Source: Holophaga sp. (GTDB lineage Bacteria > Acidobacteriota > Holophagae > Holophagales > Holophagaceae). From it: a DNA stretch of 5,692 nucleotides. Under the pieces are notes generated by a model, which was not told the origin of the DNA, did no database searches, and worked only from the letters and a program-made list of their open reading frames with translations. The translations under genes were made by a program, and so were the position numbers. The DNA lies in the NCBI GenBank assembly GCA_030691225.1, contig JAUYES010000510.1, positions 1 to 5,692 on the forward strand, in the 5' to 3' direction. Positions 1 to 4,826 of the stretch are shown here, piece by piece; within the stretch, counting starts at the first letter, position 1; each line of letters opens with the position of its first letter.

Positions 1-63
1 ATCCTCCAGGCTCGCGGGAGTCCCCCCCTTGGGGGACGGGTTGTGGTTGGGGTCTTTGTTCAT
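1..63 (-). CDS. 5' end of an unidentified leftward gene (partial)
   Basis: Read leftward from ATG at 63-61 the frame stays open for 21 codons to the window edge, starting MNKDPNHNPSP and continuing with a Gly-, Pro- and Ser-containing, hydrophilic stretch. A GGGAG motif lies 4 nt upstream of the ATG (complement of 68-72), which supports a real start. There is no signal peptide or membrane segment in the visible part; the charged, proline-rich opening looks like a disordered N-terminal tail. The family cannot be identified from 21 residues. Oddities: the reading frame contains a run of seven G (complement of 22-28), and the start region can pair with codons 14-17 (see the inverted repeat). The gene is divergent from tgt and appears to be preceded by a structured leader with a terminator-like hairpin. 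The main doubt is that so short an open frame could occur by chance. Confidence 0.45.
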   Translation of the reverse strand, partial: MNKDPNHNPSPKGGTPASLED

Positions 64-73
64 GCGACTCCCG
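15..73 (-). repeat. Inverted repeat pairing the leftward ribosome binding site with its own early codons
   Basis: CGGGAGTC at 15-22 and GACTCCCG at 66-73 are exact reverse complements. In the leftward transcript the copy from 66-73 contains the GGGAG ribosome binding site of the 63-to-1 gene, and its partner lies in codons 14-17. Between them a second, partly competing stem (GTCCCCC/GGGGGAC, four-base loop) can form. The pairing is seen directly; translational control is inference. Confidence 0.35.
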
Positions 74-89
74 TAAAAAAACTAAATGT

Positions 90-134
90 GGAAAAAAAAT
101 TGAAGCCGAATCGCGCTTGATGCGTGATTCGGCT
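90..134 (-). terminator. Terminator-like hairpin with T8 run (leftward)
   Basis: Positions 104-112 and 126-134 form a perfect 9-bp stem (AGCCGAATC/GATTCGGCT). On the leftward strand it extends past one A-C mismatch by three more pairs and closes with a five-base loop at 117-121. It is followed after four bases (TCAA) by eight T (complement of 92-99). On the + strand the same arms give a 13-bp stem with one G-T pair, but no T-run follows, so the leftward direction is preferred. The four-base offset of the T-run is longer than in typical terminators and lowers confidence. It lies upstream of the leftward gene, so it would act as an attenuator or end a small RNA. Confidence 0.5.
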
Positions 135-218
135 CGAGACCAGACTAGGTAAGAACTGGGACAGGCCCAGCGGCTAAGATGACAACTGAGGGGCACCTCG
201 TCAAGGTCTGAATCCCCT
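92..218 (-). ncRNA. Putative structured leader or small RNA, leftward
   Basis: On the leftward strand this stretch can form three stem-loops in a row. The first pairs 189-193 with 214-218 (AGGGG/CCCCT) and, inside it, 195-198 with 204-207. The second pairs 156-160 with 166-170 (CTGGG/CCCAG). The third is the long terminator-like hairpin at 104-134. There is no coding frame of note. Because only 28 nt without an evident promoter separate the T-run from the ATG at 63, the arrangement resembles a 5' leader with an attenuator for the leftward gene. A free-standing small RNA is the alternative. I compared it by memory with tRNA, tmRNA, SRP RNA, 6S RNA and the common riboswitch consensus motifs and recognised none. 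No convincing promoter was found for it. Confidence 0.3.
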
Positions 219-262
219 GCGGATCCACAATTGACGGCCATTTCCGGAATTTTTCCATTTAC

Positions 263-290
263 GTGACAGTAGCAGGGCGAAGGCTATACA
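263..290 (+). promoter_or_regulatory. Candidate sigma70-type promoter for the tgt-yajC-secD-secF operon
   Basis: GTGACA at 263-268 matches five of six bases of the -35 consensus and TATACA at 285-290 matches four of six of the -10 consensus, with a 16-bp spacer. Transcription would begin near 297 and give a leader of about 36 nt before the tgt ATG. No other good promoter was seen between 135 and 332; TTGACG at 231-236 is a good -35 but has no matching -10 at a usual distance. No promoter was noticed in the gaps between the downstream genes. Confidence 0.4.
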
Positions 291-323
291 TTCCCATGAC
301 ACTGCCACCACAAACCAGGATTC

Positions 324-340
324 GTCACATATATGTCACA
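324..340 (+). repeat. Direct repeat GTCACA x2 across the tgt start codon
   Basis: GTCACA occurs at 324-329 and 335-340, an 11-bp period, separated by TATAT; the central ACATATATGT (327-336) is a 10-bp palindrome containing the ATG of tgt. A helical-turn spacing is what a DNA-binding protein would use, but short repeats in an AT-rich start region are also common by chance. Confidence 0.2.
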
Positions 341-1475
341 CCTTTTCAACTACAACTCCGACACACAGTCCAATCCCTCCCACGGTCATGCCAGAGCAGG
401 GCAATTCACGACCCATCACGGCCCAGTCTTGACTCCAGCCTTCATGCCAGTTGGAACCCAAGGAACCGTTAAGGGAATCAGCCCTTTGCAGCTGCAGGAA
501 ATCGCCCCTCAGGTGATCCTTGGCAATACTTACCATCTCGGCTTGCGCCCTGGCGATGAGCTGATTGCCCGGTTTGGCGGCTTGCACACATTTATGGCGT
601 GGGATGGTCCCATCCTCACAGATTCCGGCGGGTTTCAAATCTTCTCATTGTCATCTCTTCGTCGGATCACCGAGGAAGGGGTGGCCTTCCAAAGTCATCA
701 CGATGGTTCCCGTCACTTTCTGAGCCCCGAGCGAAGCATGGAGATTCAACGCAATCTTGGGTCCGACATCGTAATGGCCCTGGATGAATGCCCTGCAGGG
801 CGAATGGAGCGCGACAAACTGGAACTCTCCATGGCCCGCACTACCCGCTGGCTCAAGCGCTGCCGCGATTATCCTCTGGCCGAACATCAGGGACTTTTTG
901 CCATCAACCAAGGTGGAACCCATCTGGATCTTCGCCAGAGCCATCTTGCGGAAATCCTTGAGCTGGATGCCAAAACGCCTTTTCAGGGATTTGCCGTGGG
1001 GGGCTTGAGTGTTGGTGAAGCCAAGGAAGAAATGAATGCCACCCTGGCTGAATTTGTGCAGTGCCTTCCCAAGGATCGCCCACGTTATCTAATGGGAGTG
1101 GGCACTCCCGAAGATCTGCTCTTTGGCATCGAGCAGGGAGTCGATCTGTTCGACTGCGTGCTGCCGACCCGGGAGGCCCGCCACGGACGCCTGCTCACTT
1201 CTAGGGGCCGAGTGAACATCAAAAACGCCCGACACCGAGAAAGCCACGAGCCCGTAGACCCTGATTGCAGCTGCTATACCTGCAAGACCTTTACCCGCGC
1301 CTATCTACATCATCTGTTCAGGGTGGGGGAACTTCTCGCATCAACGCTCAACAGCATCCACAACCTAAGCTACACTGTGGGGCTCACCCGCGCCGCGCGG
1401 CAGGCCTTACTGGAAGATCGCTTTCCAGACTTTGCAAGCCGCACGCGGACTAACTGGCAAACCGAGGAGCCCTAA
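333..1475 (+). CDS. tgt: Queuine tRNA-ribosyltransferase (tRNA-guanine transglycosylase)
   Basis: Bacterial Tgt exchanges guanine 34 of GUN-anticodon tRNAs (Asp, Asn, His, Tyr) for preQ1 in the cytoplasm, a step of queuosine synthesis. The 380-residue product is close to the usual length (E. coli 375) and has the whole TIM-barrel signature set: FMPVGTQGTVKG (37-48), the general-base motif LTDSGGFQ with Asp97, DEC at 151-153, the base-binding Gln193 and GGLSVGE (223-229), and FDCVLPTR with nucleophile Asp274. The zinc site is complete: Cys312, Cys314, Cys317 and His343. Family roles of these residues come from the Zymomonas enzyme. ATG 333 is the first start after an in-frame stop at 297-299, and the next ATG lies inside the conserved FMPVGT motif. 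The ribosome binding site is modest (AGGA at 317-320, 12 nt away). It is the first gene of the operon, and its stop abuts the yajC start. It looks intact. Confidence 0.97.
   Translation: MSHLFNYNSDTQSNPSHGHARAGQFTTHHGPVLTPAFMPVGTQGTVKGISPLQLQEIAPQVILGNTYHLGLRPGDELIARFGGLHTFMAWDGPILTDSGGFQIFSLSSLRRITEEGVAFQSHHDGSRHFLSPERSMEIQRNLGSDIVMALDECPAGRMERDKLELSMARTTRWLKRCRDYPLAEHQGLFAINQGGTHLDLRQSHLAEILELDAKTPFQGFAVGGLSVGEAKEEMNATLAEFVQCLPKDRPRYLMGVGTPEDLLFGIEQGVDLFDCVLPTREARHGRLLTSRGRVNIKNARHRESHEPVDPDCSCYTCKTFTRAYLHHLFRVGELLASTLNSIHNLSYTVGLTRAARQALLEDRFPDFASRTRTNWQTEEP
1464..1469 (+). promoter_or_regulatory. Ribosome binding site of yajC inside the tgt 3' end
   Basis: GAGGAG lies 6 nt before ATG 1476, within the last codons of tgt. 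It fixes the yajC start at 1476 in preference to the ATG cluster at 1515-1523. With TAA immediately followed by ATG, the two genes are probably translationally coupled. Confidence 0.75.
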
Positions 1476-1784
1476 ATGCAACTAGCACTACTTCAACAAT
1501 CCGCCGGAAACTCAATGATGATGCAGCTCCTGCTCATCGGTGGTATGGGCGCCCTGTTCTATTTCCTCCTGATCCGCCCCCAGAACAAGGCTCGCAAACA
1601 GATGGAAGAACGTCTTTCCAAGCTGAAGGCCGGGGACGAAGTGCTTCTGGGTTCGGGCCTCTACGCCACCATCGATCGAGTCGAGGACAAAGTGATCTAT
1701 CTAAAGCTGGGCAACACCGTCGTCAAGGCCCGGCGCCAGGCCGTCGCAGCTCTGGCTGCTGAACCCGCCCCCGAGCAGAACTGA
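1476..1784 (+). CDS. yajC: YajC, preprotein translocase accessory subunit
   Basis: YajC is a small inner-membrane protein that associates with SecD and SecF and with the SecYEG translocon; its exact role is not settled. The 102-residue product has the family layout. A short N-terminal periplasmic piece is followed by one membrane helix at about 16-33, ending in the hallmark FYFLLIRPQNKARKQ (28-42). A cytoplasmic domain follows, with the LKAGDEVLLGSGLYATI segment (about 49-65) and a VVKARRQAVAAL motif (82-93) that corresponds to the usual vkv.R.ai. The C-terminal tail is Ala/Pro/Glu-rich and likely flexible. The length is typical (E. coli 110). It starts directly after the tgt stop and precedes secD by 60 bp, which is the usual operon order. 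Nothing appears missing. Confidence 0.95.
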   Translation: MQLALLQQSAGNSMMMQLLLIGGMGALFYFLLIRPQNKARKQMEERLSKLKAGDEVLLGSGLYATIDRVEDKVIYLKLGNTVVKARRQAVAALAAEPAPEQN

Positions 1785-1803
1785 TCCACCGCATTTTCGG
1801 AAC

Positions 1804-1827
1804 GGCGCAGAATGTCAATTCTGCGCC
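1804..1827 (+). promoter_or_regulatory. Perfect 10-bp hairpin at the yajC-secD junction
   Basis: GGCGCAGAAT at 1804-1813 and ATTCTGCGCC at 1818-1827 are exact reverse complements around a GTCA loop. No T-run follows, so it does not look like an intrinsic terminator. It lies 17 nt upstream of the secD start preferred here, ends 8 nt before its ribosome binding site, and swallows the competing ATG at 1812. It may stabilise or process the mRNA, or tune secD expression; this role is inference. Confidence 0.6.
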
Positions 1828-1835
1828 TCCTCACT

Positions 1836-1839
1836 GGAG
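1836..1839 (+). promoter_or_regulatory. Ribosome binding site selecting GTG 1845 for secD
   Basis: GGAG lies 5 nt upstream of the in-frame GTG at 1845. The alternative ATG at 1812 has only a weak GGAA nine bases upstream and is buried in the hairpin, so this site decides the start. Confidence 0.65.
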
Positions 1840-1844
1840 CAATC

Positions 1845-3473
1845 GTGACCAAGCGGAGTTTTTGGCGCCTTGCCGCAACGCTTTTAATCTGCGGCATCTG
1901 CGCATTCTTTTTCATCCCAACTTCAAAAATCCGACTTGGTCTCGATCTCCAGGGCGGCGTCCACTTTGAACTGGAAGTCCAGAGTCACGAAGCCGTGGAA
2001 GCCGATCTGCGCGATACGGCTGATCGCCTCCAGGATCGCCTGAAGGAAAAAGGGCTTGGATCCGCTTCGATTCGCGTCGATGGCCTATCGCTTCGCATCG
2101 AAGGCGTTTCCGCCGACCAAAAACCCATCCTCGAAAAGGCCCTCGGGTTCTTTGGCAACTACGATGCTAGCTACGATGCCCAGGGTGCCCGCATTGTGCC
2201 TAGTGCGAGTTACCAGCAGTTGCTCAAAGAAGATGCCGGCAAACGCGCACTCATGATCATCGAGAAACGCGTTAACCAGTTCGGCGTGGCCGAGCCCGAG
2301 ATCACCCAAAGCGGTACCGACGGTAGCCGCATCGTGGTGGAACTGCCCGGAGTTTCCGAGGCCGAACGCGAACGAATCAAGGGCCTGCTTTCAACGCCTG
2401 GACGACTTGAGCAGCGACTGAAGTCCAAATTGGATTCGAGCGGCTACAAGGGCTTTCCCACGCGCGAAGCTGCGCTGGCCTCCTTTAATGGTCAAGTTCC
2501 TCCCAACACGGAGCTACTCCCCGAACTGGAAAGCGAGCGTGACTTGCGCCGCGCCGGCAAGGATGTTGCCGTCAATGAGAAGACCGAAGAGAAAATCAAA
2601 TCCTGGCACCTGTTGGAAACCAAGGTCTACGTTGACGGAGGCGATATCGTCGACGCCCACCGTGCGGCCAATCCGACCACCGACGCAAGCGAGATTAACT
2701 TCACTTTGAATACCAAAGGTGCCGATGATTTCGCAACGTTGACCGGCATTGCCTCCGAAGAAGGTCGCCTCATTTCGACCGTGCTCGACCGCAAGATCGT
2801 GATGAATCTTTCTTGCCAAGAAAAGATCCTCGGTGGCAGCGTTCGGGTAAGTGGCAGCTTCACCAAGGAAGAAGCCGACGACTTCGCCATGAAACTCAAG
2901 AGCGGCGCCATGCGAGCCTCCATGAAATTCTTGGAAGAGAAATCCATGGGCCCCAGCCTGGGCGCGGATTCCATCAAATCAGGTGTCTTTGCGGCACTCC
3001 TTGGCTTTGGCGCGATTATCGTGTTCATGGTGTTCTACTACCGCTGGTCCGGCCTGAATGCCGTGGCAGCCCTCACCTTGAACCTCATCGTCATGCTTGG
3101 CTTGATGGGCTCCTTCAATGCCGTGATCACCCTACCGGGCATTGCGGGCTTCGCCCTTACGCTGGGCATGGCCGTGGACGCCAATATCCTCATCTTCGAG
3201 CGCATTCGTGAAGAGCTCAAGACTGGAAAAAGTGTTCCCAGCGCTATTCAGGCTGGCTTCGACAAGGTGTTTTGGACCATCGTGGACAGCCACGTGACTC
3301 AGCTCTTTGCCGCCATGCTGCTCTTCATCTTTGGAACAGGACCCGTCAAGGGTTTCGCTGTAACCCTAACGGTTGGCGTCGTCGCCTCGCTCTTCACGAG
3401 CATCTACATCAGCCGATTCATCTACGACTGGATCCTGGAGCGCCATCCCGGAACCAAGACCCTTTCCATCTGA
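1845..3473 (+). CDS. secD: SecD, protein-export membrane protein (SecDF subunit)
   Basis: SecD with SecF pulls translocating proteins out of SecYEG on the periplasmic side, driven by proton flow. The start chosen is GTG 1845 (542 residues), because of its ribosome binding site and because the product then opens MTKRSFWR directly before TM1, as SecD normally does; ATG 1812 would add 11 residues. Numbered from GTG: TM1 about 7-25, then the hallmark DLQGGVHF (34-41). The large periplasmic P1 region spans about 45-370, with the conserved block IIEKRVNQFGVAEPEI (138-153) and the ILGGS...SGSFT segment, and ends with MGPSLGADSIKSG (368-380). Five C-terminal helices lie at about 380-524, including GMAVDANILIFERIREE with the proton-pathway Asp445. 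It fits in the usual 500-620 residue range. The gap to yajC is 60 bp and to secF 112 bp. All expected motifs are present. Confidence 0.96.
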   Translation: MTKRSFWRLAATLLICGICAFFFIPTSKIRLGLDLQGGVHFELEVQSHEAVEADLRDTADRLQDRLKEKGLGSASIRVDGLSLRIEGVSADQKPILEKALGFFGNYDASYDAQGARIVPSASYQQLLKEDAGKRALMIIEKRVNQFGVAEPEITQSGTDGSRIVVELPGVSEAERERIKGLLSTPGRLEQRLKSKLDSSGYKGFPTREAALASFNGQVPPNTELLPELESERDLRRAGKDVAVNEKTEEKIKSWHLLETKVYVDGGDIVDAHRAANPTTDASEINFTLNTKGADDFATLTGIASEEGRLISTVLDRKIVMNLSCQEKILGGSVRVSGSFTKEEADDFAMKLKSGAMRASMKFLEEKSMGPSLGADSIKSGVFAALLGFGAIIVFMVFYYRWSGLNAVAALTLNLIVMLGLMGSFNAVITLPGIAGFALTLGMAVDANILIFERIREELKTGKSVPSAIQAGFDKVFWTIVDSHVTQLFAAMLLFIFGTGPVKGFAVTLTVGVVASLFTSIYISRFIYDWILERHPGTKTLSI

Positions 3474-3475
3474 CG

Positions 3476-3597
3476 GGCATGACCATGCGTATTTTTTTCG
3501 CATCGCTTCGCGATACTCAGACTTTCAATAACGATCATCCTGATTTCCTGCTGCTCCTCGGCACCTCCTTCGTGGTGGCATAACCATGCGTATTTTT
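3476..3597 (+). repeat. Duplicated secF start region (21-bp direct repeat, one mismatch)
   Basis: Positions 3476-3496 and 3577-3597 are identical except for one base (G at 3481, A at 3582), and lie 101 bp apart. Each copy contains ACCATGCGTATTTTT, that is, a start codon followed by Arg-Ile-Phe. The right copy is the true secF start; the left copy starts a small ORF. A second, weaker match (15 of 25 bases, ungapped) pairs 3526-3550 with 3600-3624. It is in frame with both ORFs, and is offset by 27 nt relative to the first match. Together these suggest a decayed duplication of the secF 5' end. Confidence 0.8.
3485..3583 (+). CDS. Small ORF (32 codons) between secD and secF; possible leader peptide or decayed secF start
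   Basis: An ATG at 3485 (or in-frame at 3479, giving MTMRIF) opens a 32-residue frame ending in TAA at 3581-3583, two bases before the secF ATG. It begins MRIFF, with the same start context as secF, and has N15, H18, D20 and F21 where SecF has N6, H9, D11 and F12 (NNDHPDF against NLPHIDF). The C-terminal third is hydrophobic (DFLLLLGTSFVVA). The ribosome binding site is poor (GGG at 3475-3477). The tight stop-start spacing would couple its translation to secF. Two readings are open: a remnant of a partial duplication, or a regulatory peptide of the kind known upstream of Sec genes (SecM, VemP, and ApdA/ApdP before secDF). It lacks any arrest motif I recognise and is short for an export sensor, so the first reading is favoured. 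Confidence 0.4.
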   Translation: MRIFFASLRDTQTFNNDHPDFLLLLGTSFVVA

Positions 3598-4794
3598 GAC
3601 AATCTTCCTCACATTGACTTCATGAAATACAAGACTGTGGCCTTGTCCATTTCGTGGGGCATTATTGTGCTTTGCATCTTGGCGGCCCAGCCTTGGAAAG
3701 GCGCCAACAGCAATGTCAAGCTTGGCATGCAGTTCACGGGCGGCATCGATATGCAAGTCCGCTTCAAGGGTGACGTCCAGCAGGATGCTGTTCGCGCGGC
3801 CCTGGTTCGGGGCGGCCTCTCGGATGCCGGGGTGGTGGCTTACACCAGCAAAAAGGATGGCTTCAAAGAATACTCCATTAAGATCAAGGCCAAAACTGGT
3901 CAAGACTCGAAGGATTCCACCGCCCAGCTCAATAAGATTCGCGACATCCTTCGTGGTTTGGATGCCACGGCTGCCAACGATCAACGCCCCGACCTTAATA
4001 CGGAGCCAGTGGGTGCCTTGGCTGATCACTGGGTGAAGACCAACCCTCTTCAGGTGGCGGGCGACGAAACGGCCCTGCGAATCGCATACGATCCCATCGT
4101 CAGAAAAATTTCCATCACCCGTGAACAATTTGCACCCATGACCAGCTATGACCAGCTGCCCAAGGATTTACCCCAGGTGTTATCGAACGAGATCAAGTCC
4201 AACTACCGCCTTGGGAATCTCTCGATCTTGAAAAATGAGAGTTTCTCGCCCTCGATTTCCGGCGAATGGACCCAAAAAACCCTGACCGCCGTGGGTTATG
4301 CGCTTATCGCCATCCTGGTCTACGTGATGTTTCGCTTCACCCTCAGCTTCGCCATCGGCGGCATTGTCGCCCTGGTGCACGATATTTTGATGGCCGTGGG
4401 CATCTTCACGTTGTTCGGATTCGAATACTCCGTCCCGGTGGTGGCCAGCTTCCTGATCCTCATCGGGTACTCCATGGCCGACACCATCGTGGTGTTCGAC
4501 CGAATCCGCGAGAATAGTCACAAGCCCGAATATCGTCGTTCCACGATCACTCAGTTGGTGAACGACTCCATCAACCAGACCCTAAGCCGCACGATTCTTA
4601 CCTCGATGTCAGTGCTCTTCGTGGCCGTGTGTCTCTTTGGCTGGGGTGGCCCTGCCCTGCGGGATCTTAGTTTCCCCTTAGTCATCGGTGTCATCACCGG
4701 CACCTATAGTTCGATTTACATTGCGAGTCCTGTAGTGGTCTATCTGGAAAAGTGGTTCCCCAGACACGACAACCTGAAACAGAAACACGTCTAG
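3586..4794 (+). CDS. secF: SecF, protein-export membrane protein with enlarged periplasmic domain
   Basis: SecF is the partner of SecD in the proton-driven export complex. The 402-residue product starts MRIFDNLPHIDFMKYK, the normal SecF opening. TM1 is at about 16-34, followed by the KLGMQFTGGIDMQVRF motif (45-60). The periplasmic domain runs to about 230, then FSPSISGEW (220-228), the family's VGP.vg.E region. Five helices follow (about 232-250, 254-274, 280-303, 335-353, 360-385), with GYSMADTIVVFDRIREN (294-310) carrying Asp299 and SRTILTS carrying Arg335, residues of the proton path in characterised SecF proteins. It is about 80 residues longer than E. coli SecF (323). The surplus is between about 103 and 215 in the periplasmic domain and resembles nothing I can name. 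The ribosome binding site is the weak GGTGG at 3574-3578, and the small ORF stop is two bases before the ATG. The transcript ends at the 4801 hairpin. Confidence 0.96.
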   Translation: MRIFDNLPHIDFMKYKTVALSISWGIIVLCILAAQPWKGANSNVKLGMQFTGGIDMQVRFKGDVQQDAVRAALVRGGLSDAGVVAYTSKKDGFKEYSIKIKAKTGQDSKDSTAQLNKIRDILRGLDATAANDQRPDLNTEPVGALADHWVKTNPLQVAGDETALRIAYDPIVRKISITREQFAPMTSYDQLPKDLPQVLSNEIKSNYRLGNLSILKNESFSPSISGEWTQKTLTAVGYALIAILVYVMFRFTLSFAIGGIVALVHDILMAVGIFTLFGFEYSVPVVASFLILIGYSMADTIVVFDRIRENSHKPEYRRSTITQLVNDSINQTLSRTILTSMSVLFVAVCLFGWGGPALRDLSFPLVIGVITGTYSSIYIASPVVVYLEKWFPRHDNLKQKHV

Positions 4795-4795
4795 C

Positions 4796-4826
4796 AAAAT
4801 CGGCCCCTCGGGGCCGTTTTTTTTTA
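4796..4826. terminator. Bidirectional intrinsic terminator between secF and the S9 hydrolase
   Basis: CGGCCC (4801-4806) and GGGCCG (4811-4816) close a CTCG tetraloop. On the + strand nine T follow (4817-4825), a strong terminator 6 nt after the secF stop. On the - strand the same hairpin is followed by ATTTT (complement of 4796-4800), so it can also end the convergent gene, whose stop codon (4824-4826) overlaps the T-run. Confidence 0.93.

Noticed and set aside
130..240. Possible tRNA or tmRNA end (GGTCTGAATCCCC resembles a T-arm)
   Set aside because: The five bases on either side of the supposed T-loop do not pair, and no acceptor stem or D-arm could be drawn on either strand.
263..472. 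Open frame overlapping the tgt start in another frame
   Set aside because: It coincides with the predicted promoter and overlaps the conserved 5' end of tgt; its translation is low-complexity and unlike a protein family.
333..1475. preQ1 riboswitch ahead of tgt
   Set aside because: Only about 36 nt lie between the predicted transcription start and the ATG, and no preQ1 aptamer consensus was seen on the + strand.
3502..3514. Small hairpin ATCGC-TTC-GCGAT as a terminator between secD and secF
   Set aside because: The stem is only five pairs and the T-run precedes rather than follows it on the + strand, so it is not an intrinsic terminator.
3476..3597. Direct repeats as target-site duplication of a mobile element
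   Set aside because: The 80 bp between them has no inverted terminal repeats or transposase, and the inner sequence itself resembles the secF start, which favours partial gene duplication.
3535..4128. Long open frame (197 codons) on the - strand, opposite secF
   Set aside because: It lies antisense to well-conserved secF coding sequence, its translation resembles no family I know, and no ribosome binding site was evident. It is a shadow of codon usage.
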